Source: Bacteroidales bacterium
GTDB lineage: Bacteria; Bacteroidota; Bacteroidia; Bacteroidales; UBA4181
Length of the DNA stretch: 5,839 nucleotides
Assembly: GCA_031259205.1 (NCBI GenBank)
Contig: JAIRLS010000108.1
Location: 1-5,839 of the forward strand
Reading direction: 5' to 3'
A program made the translations under genes and the position numbers. The notes under the pieces were generated by a model that was not told where the DNA came from, made no database searches, and saw only the letters and a list, made by a program, of their open reading frames with translations. Of this stretch, positions 1-5,779 are shown piece after piece; positions within the stretch are counted from its first letter, which is position 1, and every line of letters begins with the position of its first letter.

Positions 1-51
1 AGTTCTTGGTCGCACTGTACTCGGACTCTCTCTCAATGACTGACACACATA

Positions 52-97
52 CTCACGGGGTTCCGTTAGCTCGCCCCCTGCGTGACGCCCCCGTGAG
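52..97. repeat. 9-bp perfect inverted repeat, 28-nt spacer
   Basis: CTCACGGGG at 52-60 is the exact reverse complement of CCCCGTGAG at 89-97. The GC-rich arms could form a stem in DNA or RNA. No T-tract follows, so it is not a standard intrinsic terminator. It lies just upstream of the transposase remnant and may be part of the same decayed mobile element or the end of a transcript entering from the left. The stem is seen in the sequence; any function is unknown. Confidence 0.4.
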
Positions 98-222
98 CTC
101 GGCTTCTCTGCCACATCAAACGGGAGCACAGCCGTAAGACATTCAAAGGGATAGCGTCGAAAGGGAAGGGTAAGATGGGATGGCGTTTCGGTTTCAAGCT
201 GCATATCGTACGCAACGACAAA
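97..222 (+). pseudogene. IS982-family transposase fragment (remnant)
   Basis: The plus frame reads ARLLCHIKRE, then HSRKTFKGIASKGKGK, then MGWRFGFKLHIVRNDK. This matches from memory the central block of IS982-family DDE transposases, in which a C..KR..(S)HK.FKGIA..GK stretch is followed by MGWFFGFKLH..IND. Family members are roughly 250-300 residues, and only about 42 are recognisable here. There is no start codon, a TGA sits in frame at 94-96, and the similarity stops at the AAC-GAC-AAA codons ending at 222, exactly where a palindromic element starts. The frame stays open by chance through that element to a TAA at 349-351. The sequence at 84-96 may be a frameshifted trace of the preceding region, but I cannot show it. 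It is a dead remnant with no expected activity. The family call rests on motif recall and has not been searched. Confidence 0.62.
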
Positions 223-349
223 AGCACGCAGATGACGCAGATGATGTGGATTTGCACAGATAAAAACGAGGCGTACAAAACGAAAGAAGTTGATTATCCA
301 GAAAATAAAAATCTGCGTTCCTCTATTAATCCTGCGTTATCTGCGTGCT
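223..349. repeat. Palindromic intergenic element (18-bp terminal arms)
   Basis: The outer arms are AGCACGCAGATGACGCAG (223-240) and CTGCGTTATCTGCGTGCT (332-349), which are reverse complements at 17 of 18 positions. Inner parts are also partly complementary: GCACAGAT at 254-261 faces ATCTGCGT at 311-318. The left arm contains a direct repeat of ACGCAGATG (226-234 and 235-243). Elements built from GCAGAT/ATCTGCGT modules are, as I recall, dispersed in many Bacteroidales genomes, usually between genes. This copy is about 127 bp and has no coding potential. It abuts the transposase remnant, so it may have inserted into the IS or replaced its 3' part. It could fold into a long RNA hairpin and end or stabilise transcripts; that role is inference. 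Confidence 0.7.
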
Positions 350-372
350 AATACCCTTTTGAGACAGCCCCC

Positions 373-615
373 TGCTCATTGACAACCGGTGTTTTCTATT
401 GATATGTATGCCCTGACGGGCAATGCACAAAACTGTGCCGCGTGCAGTATATCCCGGATGGCTTCCGGCACTGTTCCCCGCAGTTTGCAGTGACGATGCG
501 ACAGTTTGAAAGGCGCCCCGCTTGGGATGTACCCTTTATTCCTTTGGCGCATACTGTCGGGATGATGTTATTCCATGCGCGACGGTTGGGGACGCCTCCG
601 ATTTTTTTCATTCGC
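373..615. other. Gene-free stretch upstream of rnr
   Basis: No convincing gene is seen. Two overlapping open frames exist (442-660 plus, 671-396 minus), but both run across the rnr promoter, have no recognisable domain and have Cys/Arg-rich compositions typical of chance ORFs. A small hairpin, TGCCC-TGAC-GGGCA, lies at 409-422. The stretch is noticeably richer in G and C than other spacers here, which suggests it may be a copy of a dispersed repeat or an old insertion. No RNA family is recognised. Confidence 0.4.
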
Positions 616-646
616 TTGGAAATATCAAAATTTACATGTATCTTTG
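616..646 (+). promoter_or_regulatory. Bacteroidetes-type promoter of rnr
   Basis: TATCTTTG at 639-646 matches the Bacteroidetes -7 consensus TAnnTTTG exactly. A TTG (616-618, within CTTGG) sits 20 nt upstream, the right place for the -33 TTTG element, although only TTG of it is present. Transcription would begin around 650-655, giving a leader of only about 8-13 nt before the ATG at 663. This position argues that the longer reading frame opening at 522 is not translated, because its first part lies upstream of the start site. The motif is seen; activity is inferred. Confidence 0.65.
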
Positions 647-662
647 CAAAAAAAACATAGCG

Positions 663-2822
663 ATGTCTCATAGAAGAAAATCCAGGAAGCGTTTTCCCGA
701 AGATCAGGAATTAATTAAACAGGTGTTGGATGTTTTTCAACAAGTTCCGGGAAAGGCGTTTGATTTCAAGCAACTGGCGGGCCGGACGGGCATCAGTGAC
801 CAACAGTCGCGGAACCTGACCGATGCGATAAATACGTTGGTCAGGAACGGACAGATAAAAGAAACTTCCGGCAAACAGTACCGGTTGAATTACGAAACGG
901 GCTGTATCACGGGGAAAGTAGATTTAACGGCGCACGGTTACGCCTATATTATTTCGGATCAATCGGAAGAAGATGTGTTTGTGTCGCAGAAAAACCTTCG
1001 TGAAGCGCTGCACGGCGATATTGTAGATGTTCATTTGTTTGCCCGCAGGAAGAATGCGAAGTTGGAGGGACAGGTGGTGAATATCGTAGAACGTGCGCGT
1101 TCCACCTTCGTGGGAACCATCGGTATATCCGAAAATTTTGCTTTCATGATTCCGGACAGCCGCCTGATGCCCTACGACCTGTTTATCCCGAAAGGCAAAG
1201 AAGGCAATGCCCGGGACGGTCAGAAGGTGATCGCCCGTATCGTCGAATGGCCGCACCGCGCGAAAAACCCTATCGGCGAAGTCCTTCAAGTGCTGGGCGA
1301 TCCCGGGGAAAACGAAACGGAGATGCACGCTATTCTGGCGGAATTTGAGTTGCCTTACCGGTTTGAACCGGAAATGGAAGTGGCAGCTGCGGCTATTCCC
1401 GTTGAAATAACGGCGGAAGACATTCGCGAACGTCGCGATTTTCGCGGTATTCCTACGTTCACCATCGATCCCGAAGACGCCAAAGATTATGACGATGCGC
1501 TTTCCCTCCGTCAGATGGATAACGGCCATTGGGAAGCAGGCGTGCACATTGCCGACGTAACGCATTACGTGCCTGCCGGCTCCATACTTGACGGAGAAGC
1601 TTTTAACCGGAATACGTCCGTCTATCTGGTAGACCGCGTAGTTCCCATGTTGCCGGAAGCATTGTCGAACAACCTTTGCTCATTGCGCCCCAATGAAGAA
1701 AAACTTTGCTTTTCCGCCGTATTTGAGATGGACGACAAGGCAAAAGTACTGAAACAATGGTTCGGACGTACCGTTATATGCTCTACCGGCCGGTTTAATT
1801 ACGAAGAAGCGCAAACCATCATCGACGCCGGCAAAGGCCGCATGAGCGATGTGATCCTGACGCTTCACGGGCTGGCGCAGACCCTGCGCAGAGAACGCTT
1901 CAAAAAAGGCTCCATCTCTTTCGACCGCCCCGAACCGAAATTCAAATTAGGCAGCGACGGAAAACCGTTGGGAGTCTATTACACGGAAAATACCACCTCC
2001 CACCAACTGATCGAAGAATTTATGCTGCTGGCCAATCGCCGTGTGGCAGAATTTATCACAGGAATCATGCAGGTAGAAAGCCCCCACCGCGCCGGACAGG
2101 GGAAAATCGGCATATACCGTGTTCACGACAAGCCCAGCGCGGAAAAGCTGGAAAATTTCACCGGATTTATTACCCGTTTCGGCTACTCTATCAAAACATC
2201 ATCCGAACATACCGTTGCCGTGTCGATGAACAAACTGCTCGAAAAAGTAAAGGGGACGCGGGAAGGAACGATGATAGAAACATTGGCGCTCCGTTCCATG
2301 GCAAAAGCAGATTATTCCACCGACAATATCGGTCATTACGGACTGGGATTCAGGCACTACACCCACTTCACTTCCCCCATCAGGCGCTATCCCGATATGA
2401 TAGCGCACCGCCTGCTGCAATATTACCTGACCGGCGAAGGCGAAAAACCCGATAAGGAAAAACTGACCCTGTTGTGCCAACAGGCGTCGAGGATGGAAAA
2501 ACGCGCCGTAGATGCGGAACGAACTTCCATCAAATACAAACAGGTGGAGTTCATGAGCGACAAAGTAGGGGAATGTTTTGAAGGAGTGATCTCAGGCGTG
2601 ACGGAATGGGGGATCTACGTGGAAATTAACGAAAACAAATGCGAAGGAATGATACATATCCGGGAACTGAATGACGATTTTTACATTTTCGACGAAGATA
2701 ATTACTGTATCAAGGGAAAACGGCGAGGACGGAAATTTCAGTTGGGGGATCCCATCAGGATTGAAGTCTGGAAAGCCAATCTGTTGAAAAAACAATTGGA
2801 TTTTCGACTGGCCGGTGATTGA
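663..2822 (+). CDS. rnr: Ribonuclease R (RNB-family 3'-5' exoribonuclease)
   Basis: This is a processive, Mg2+-dependent 3'-5' exoribonuclease of the cytosol that degrades structured RNA, including rRNA and mRNA fragments. From ATG 663 the protein has 719 residues. A basic N-terminus (MSHRRKSRKR) leads into a winged-helix-like domain (about 12-75), cold-shock RNA-binding domains (about 82-215), the RNB catalytic domain (about 252-580) and a C-terminal S1 domain (about 636-718). The RNB metal-binding motif IDPEDAKDYDD gives D269, D275, D277 and D278, with the spacing of D272/D278/D280/D281 in E. coli RNase R. A second signature, HYTHFTSPIRRYPD, covers 565-578. The lysine-rich tail after S1 in the E. 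coli enzyme (813 residues) is absent. The frame is open to an ATG at 522, but 663 is preferred: it starts where the family starts and sits just behind a good promoter. The gene is intact, with spt 65 bp downstream. RNase II is less likely given the N-terminal winged helix and the length. Confidence 0.96.
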   Translation: MSHRRKSRKRFPEDQELIKQVLDVFQQVPGKAFDFKQLAGRTGISDQQSRNLTDAINTLVRNGQIKETSGKQYRLNYETGCITGKVDLTAHGYAYIISDQSEEDVFVSQKNLREALHGDIVDVHLFARRKNAKLEGQVVNIVERARSTFVGTIGISENFAFMIPDSRLMPYDLFIPKGKEGNARDGQKVIARIVEWPHRAKNPIGEVLQVLGDPGENETEMHAILAEFELPYRFEPEMEVAAAAIPVEITAEDIRERRDFRGIPTFTIDPEDAKDYDDALSLRQMDNGHWEAGVHIADVTHYVPAGSILDGEAFNRNTSVYLVDRVVPMLPEALSNNLCSLRPNEEKLCFSAVFEMDDKAKVLKQWFGRTVICSTGRFNYEEAQTIIDAGKGRMSDVILTLHGLAQTLRRERFKKGSISFDRPEPKFKLGSDGKPLGVYYTENTTSHQLIEEFMLLANRRVAEFITGIMQVESPHRAGQGKIGIYRVHDKPSAEKLENFTGFITRFGYSIKTSSEHTVAVSMNKLLEKVKGTREGTMIETLALRSMAKADYSTDNIGHYGLGFRHYTHFTSPIRRYPDMIAHRLLQYYLTGEGEKPDKEKLTLLCQQASRMEKRAVDAERTSIKYKQVEFMSDKVGECFEGVISGVTEWGIYVEINENKCEGMIHIRELNDDFYIFDEDNYCIKGKRRGRKFQLGDPIRIEVWKANLLKKQLDFRLAGD

Positions 2823-2832
2823 TCGTCAATCA

Positions 2833-2865
2833 TTTCTACTTTTTGTTATCATTGCCCGATTTTTG
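2833..2865 (+). promoter_or_regulatory. Weak candidate promoter before spt
   Basis: GATTTTTG at 2858-2865 differs from the Bacteroidetes -7 consensus TAnnTTTG at one position, and TTTC at 2833-2836 lies 21 nt upstream where TTTG would be expected. Transcription from it would give a leader of about 15 nt before the spt ATG. Both boxes are imperfect and the spacer is AT-rich, so this could be chance. If it is inactive, spt depends on read-through from rnr. No terminator is seen in this 65-bp gap. Confidence 0.25.
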
Positions 2866-2887
2866 ATAAAATAACTAAACCTGAAAA

Positions 2888-4087
2888 ATGATGAAATCCA
2901 AAAAGAATATACTGATTCAACGAACGGAAAAATACACCGAGCCCCAAGAAATCAAGTCGGCAGGGCTGTATCCTTATTTCAGGGTGATTGAGTCCGACCA
3001 GGACACGGAAGTGCTGATGAACGGGAAAAAAGTGCTTATGTTCGGTTCCAACAGCTATCTGGGACTTACCAATCATCCCAGGATAAAAGAAGCCGCCAAA
3101 GCCGCCATCGACAAGTACGGCACAAGCTGTGCCGGCTCCCGGTTTCTGAACGGAACGCTGGACATACACGTCGAACTGGAACAAAAACTGGCCGATCTGA
3201 CAGGAAAAGACGCCGCGCTTGTGTACAGTACGGGGTTTCAGGTGAATCTGGGCGTTGTCCCTGCTTTCACGGGACGCAATGACTACATCATCCTTGATGA
3301 ACTCGATCATGCCTCCATTATAGAAGGTAGCCGCCTGTCATTCTCTAAAGTACTAAAGTACAGGCATAACGACATGGAATCGCTGGAAAAAATCCTCCAG
3401 CGTTGTGAGCCGGACAAGATGAAACTCATCGTGGTGGACGGCATATTCAGCATGGACGGCGACATTGCCAACCTGCCCGAAATTATCAGACTGTCGGAGA
3501 AATACGACGGCACCGTGATGGTGGATGACGCTCATTCGTTGGGCGTGTTGGGAAAAGAAGGCAGAGGAACGGCGTCGCATTTCGGCTTGACCGACCAGAC
3601 CGACCTCATCATGGGAACGTTCAGCAAATCGCTGGCGTCTATCGGCGGTTTCATTGCCAGCGACCGCGACACTATCAATTTTCTGCAACATCATTCGCGA
3701 ACATTGATATTCAGCGCAAGCATGCCACCGGCATCAGCCGCCAGCGTCATTGCAGCGCTGGACATCATGCTGTCCGAACCGGAACGGATACAGCACCTCT
3801 GGGATCTGACGCATTACGCCGTCCGGCATCTGGAAGAAGCCGGTTTTGACCTCGGCTTTACCCAAAGCCCCATCATCCCCCTGATGATCCGCGACAACAT
3901 GAAAACCTTCCAAGTCACCAAAGCGCTGCTGGACGAAGGAATTTTTATCAATCCCGTGCTGTCGCCCGCCGTAGCCGAAAATTCCTCCCTCATCAGATTC
4001 AACCTGATGGCTACCCATACTTTCGAACAAGTCAATATCGCTATCGAAAAACTCGTCAAAGTAAGCAAATCTTTAGGCGTCATTTAA
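2888..4087 (+). CDS. spt: Serine palmitoyltransferase (PLP-dependent)
   Basis: The enzyme condenses L-serine with a long-chain acyl-CoA, releasing CO2 and CoA, to give 3-ketosphinganine, the first committed step of sphingolipid synthesis. It belongs to the alpha-oxoamine synthase family (fold type I) and acts as a homodimer. The length, 399 residues, is usual for the soluble bacterial enzyme. Visible features are the GLYPYFRVIES entry, MFGSNSYLGL (51-60), GTSCAGSRFLNGTLDIHVELE (78-98), H141 stacking on PLP, D213 and H216 in VDDAHSLGV, and the PLP-binding lysine K247 in GTFSKSLASIGG. The H141-D213-K247 spacing equals H159-D231-K265 of the Sphingomonas enzyme. R370 in LIRFN probably binds the substrate carboxylate. 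BioF and Kbl are relatives, but the close match from memory to Bacteroides SPT across the whole protein, including MGTFSKSLASIGGFIA and SPIIPL, favours SPT. The start is either of two tandem ATGs (2888 or 2891). The GNAT gene follows after 21 bp. Confidence 0.94.
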   Translation: MMKSKKNILIQRTEKYTEPQEIKSAGLYPYFRVIESDQDTEVLMNGKKVLMFGSNSYLGLTNHPRIKEAAKAAIDKYGTSCAGSRFLNGTLDIHVELEQKLADLTGKDAALVYSTGFQVNLGVVPAFTGRNDYIILDELDHASIIEGSRLSFSKVLKYRHNDMESLEKILQRCEPDKMKLIVVDGIFSMDGDIANLPEIIRLSEKYDGTVMVDDAHSLGVLGKEGRGTASHFGLTDQTDLIMGTFSKSLASIGGFIASDRDTINFLQHHSRTLIFSASMPPASAASVIAALDIMLSEPERIQHLWDLTHYAVRHLEEAGFDLGFTQSPIIPLMIRDNMKTFQVTKALLDEGIFINPVLSPAVAENSSLIRFNLMATHTFEQVNIAIEKLVKVSKSLGVI

Positions 4088-4108
4088 AACAAATATAAAT
4101 AATAATTT

Positions 4109-5233
4109 ATGCGTGTCGTTCTACAAGAAGTCAAAACAAAGAGGGATTTGAAACGTTTTATCAAATTTCCATTCAAATTGTTTGAAAACTGCAAGTATTG
4201 GGTACCCCCTTTAATCAGCGGAGAAATCCAGACGTTGCATAAAGACAGAAATCCGGCCTTTGAATATTGCGAAGCCAAATATTGGATAGCATACAAAAAC
4301 GGCGAACCGGTGGGAAGAATTGCCGGCATCCTCAACCATCGCGCCAACGACAAATGGAGGAAGCGGCTCGTTCGATTCGGATGGGTCGATTTCATTGACG
4401 ACCCGGAAGTATCGCAACGCCTCTTCTCCACAGTGGAAGACTGGGCAAGGGAACGGGGAATGACCGGCGTACACGGCCCGTTGGGATTTACCGATATGGA
4501 CAATGAAGGGATGCTGGTGGAAGGCTTCGACAAATTGCCCACTATCGACAACATCTACAATTATCCCTATTACGTGACACATCTGGAACGGTTGGGATAT
4601 GAAAAAGCAGAAGACTGGATTCAGTATATTTTCAACGCTTCCCAGCCCATTCCGGAAAAAGTGCAGAGAATCAGCCAACTGATCCTGAAAAAATACAACC
4701 TTCAAGTACTTAAATTCGAGTCGGTGAGGGAAATCCTGCCCCGCGCCAAAGAAGTGCTTGACGTGCTGAATGCCGCATTTGTAAACCTCTACGGCTTCGT
4801 TGCACTGACCGATAAGGAAATCGACCATTACGTAAAACAGTATTTCAGCTACATCAAGCCTGAATATGTCTGTTTCGTATCGGACGCCACCGGCAAAATC
4901 ATCGGGTTCGCTGTCAGTATGCCGTCGCTTTCAAAAGCTATGCAGAAAGCCAAAGGCCGCCTGTTCCCTTTCGGATTTATCCATATACTGAAAGCCTTGC
5001 GCAAAAACGACACTATCGACCTCTATCTGAACGGTGTTTTGCCGGAATGGCAGAAAAAAGGCATTCATTCCATCTATCATGCCGAACTGAACAAGGCCTA
5101 CATCCGCAACAATGTCACTGTCGCCATCTCCAATCAGCAACTGGAAAGCAATGTTGATGCTATCTCCGCATGGAAGGATTATCAAAAAGAAATGTATATC
5201 CGAAGACGTTGTTACCGCAAAACGATAGAATAA
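4109..5233 (+). CDS. GNAT-fold acyltransferase-like protein, candidate ceramide synthase
   Basis: This is a 374-residue soluble protein with no signal peptide or membrane segment. It looks like two GNAT-type halves. The N-terminal half has YWIAYKNGEPVGRIAGILN (58-76), a typical GNAT beta-strand pair, then a strongly family-like block GPLGFTDMDNEGMLVEGFD (123-141) and YPYYVTHLERLGY (152-164). The C-terminal half has GKIIGFAVSMPS (262-273), then LYLNGVLPEWQKKGI (305-319), resembling the CoA-binding Q/R-x-x-G turn, and a late SNQQLESNVDAISAW (341-355) resembling the closing GNAT helix. Relatives are usually annotated as hypothetical or N-acetyltransferase. The start has an A/T-rich context, 21 bp after spt with no promoter between, so co-expression is very likely. 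Bacterial ceramide synthase (bCerS of Caulobacter) is also a GNAT-superfamily protein acting right after SPT, so N-acylation of the sphingoid base is the leading hypothesis. A different acyl acceptor or a regulatory role is possible. The fold is reasonably sure; the function is inferred. Confidence 0.8.
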   Translation: MRVVLQEVKTKRDLKRFIKFPFKLFENCKYWVPPLISGEIQTLHKDRNPAFEYCEAKYWIAYKNGEPVGRIAGILNHRANDKWRKRLVRFGWVDFIDDPEVSQRLFSTVEDWARERGMTGVHGPLGFTDMDNEGMLVEGFDKLPTIDNIYNYPYYVTHLERLGYEKAEDWIQYIFNASQPIPEKVQRISQLILKKYNLQVLKFESVREILPRAKEVLDVLNAAFVNLYGFVALTDKEIDHYVKQYFSYIKPEYVCFVSDATGKIIGFAVSMPSLSKAMQKAKGRLFPFGFIHILKALRKNDTIDLYLNGVLPEWQKKGIHSIYHAELNKAYIRNNVTVAISNQQLESNVDAISAWKDYQKEMYIRRRCYRKTIE

Positions 5234-5239
5234 AGGCCA

Positions 5240-5293
5240 GCCCCTTGTTCAGTCCAATATTGTATCCTCTGTATTATGGATAACACGGGGGGC
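5240..5293 (+). terminator. Imperfect long stem after the operon stop
   Basis: GCCCC (5240-5244) can pair with GGGGC (5289-5293), TGTT (5246-5249) with AACA (5282-5285), and TATCC (5263-5267) with GGATA (5278-5282, sharing one base with the previous pair), leaving a one-sided bulge of about 13 nt. It begins 7 nt after the operon's stop codon, so it would protect or cap the transcript 3' end. No clean T-run follows at once, so it is not a textbook intrinsic terminator. Pairing was judged by eye. Confidence 0.25.
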
Positions 5294-5308
5294 ATTTACA
5301 ACGGATTT

Positions 5309-5339
5309 TATTGTTGAATATAGCTTATATTCAATAATA
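5309..5339. terminator. 14-bp AT-rich hairpin, possible bidirectional terminator
   Basis: TATTGTTGAATATA (5309-5322) and TATATTCAATAATA (5326-5339) are complementary at 13 of 14 positions, and the odd pair is G-T, which still pairs as G-U in plus-strand RNA. The loop is 3 nt (GCT). It lies 75 bp after the operon stop, and T-rich runs follow at 5363-5377. The stem is AT-rich, so its strength as a terminator is doubtful, but the near-perfect symmetry is unlikely to be chance. It could instead be a binding site for a dimeric DNA-binding protein. Confidence 0.45.
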
Positions 5340-5391
5340 TAGATAAAAATTTAAAATTGTGTTTTTGTTGTTTTTTTAGAACGACAATAAA

Positions 5392-5428
5392 ATTCTGCAA
5401 ATCATTGTATTGTAATAAAATGCAGAAT
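5392..5428. repeat. 8-bp perfect inverted repeat, 21-nt spacer
   Basis: ATTCTGCA (5392-5399) and TGCAGAAT (5421-5428) are exact reverse complements. A further TGCAGATT lies at 5452-5459. The repeat sits in AT-rich spacer DNA after a T-run. It could be a weak RNA hairpin, part of the transcript-end region, or a protein site. Function unknown. Confidence 0.3.
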
Positions 5429-5608
5429 AAATATCTAAAAATCAGCAGAGTTGCAGATTCATCCAGCCAATAACGCTCCCGTCATTACCCTTTGTTTATT
5501 AAAAAAATATAGAGACGGGTGTACGATAAAATTCTCTGTAAGAAATAATTTTTTTGATACTGCACAAAAATTTAATTTCCGGTTATTTTTTTATTGTGGC
5601 GCTATCGG

Positions 5609-5779
5609 TCAGTGGACTGTTTCATCCGTGTTTTGTGTCTCGCTTTTTTCCACATCCTTCTTAAAAGTCCTTTCAGGACGTTCCACATTCTCCAAAGCGG
5701 ATGGCTTTCGCGCTTTCAGACGCACGCCGTGCGCCTCTACATTCGTGTATTCGTGGAGGTCAGAAGAATTGTTTTTCAT
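5609..5779 (-). CDS. Small hypothetical protein, 56 residues
   Basis: On the minus strand an ATG at 5779-5777 opens 56 codons, starting MKNNSSDLHEYTNVEAHGVR and ending SETQNTDETVH before TGA (5611-5609). The protein is very hydrophilic and charged (many E, K, R, D), lacks Cys and Trp, and has no signal peptide or membrane segment, so it is likely cytosolic and perhaps disordered. It looks coding because its base composition is markedly less AT-rich than the flanks, it uses codons such as GAA, GTG, AAG and CTG, and the frame is free of the Phe/Ser/Cys-rich noise seen on the opposite strand. Its ATG overlaps the TGA of an upstream frame (ATGA), suggesting translational coupling. No family is recognised. 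It could also be the frameshifted tail of a larger gene extending beyond the window. Confidence 0.5.
   Translation of the reverse strand: MKNNSSDLHEYTNVEAHGVRLKARKPSALENVERPERTFKKDVEKSETQNTDETVH

Larger units (their letters stand above)
5234..5608. other. AT-rich convergent intergenic region
   Basis: This gap lies between the end of the plus-strand operon (TAA at 5231-5233) and the stop of a minus-strand ORF (5609). It is AT-rich with long T and A runs, and contains the stem-loops listed separately. From 5430 to 5608 I see nothing beyond AT-rich sequence. A 116-codon plus frame crossing 5451-5801 is judged spurious because it is antisense to the better minus-strand ORF and its first part is low-complexity AT sequence. 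Confidence 0.5.

Noticed and set aside
574..607. CGG...CCG followed by seven T as an intrinsic terminator
   Set aside because: Only about three pairs can form before the T-run, and no upstream gene would use it.
522..662. 47-codon N-terminal extension of rnr in frame from ATG 522
   Set aside because: It lies mostly upstream of the predicted transcription start, does not resemble RNase R N-termini, and ATG 663 gives the family-typical start.
924..1565. 213-codon minus-strand ORF inside rnr
   Set aside because: It is the antisense shadow of the conserved RNase R coding sequence, without any recognisable domain.
2845..2874. GTTATC...GATAA...ATAAC as a terminator between rnr and spt
   Set aside because: The stem is only about 5 AT-rich pairs with a large loop and no T-run after it.
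4211..4828. 205-codon minus-strand ORF inside the GNAT gene
   Set aside because: It is the antisense shadow of a conserved-looking gene; the His/Phe/Val-rich composition is typical of such shadows.
5668..5680. GTCCTTTCAGGAC hairpin
   Set aside because: It has a four-pair stem inside a likely coding sequence; expected by chance.
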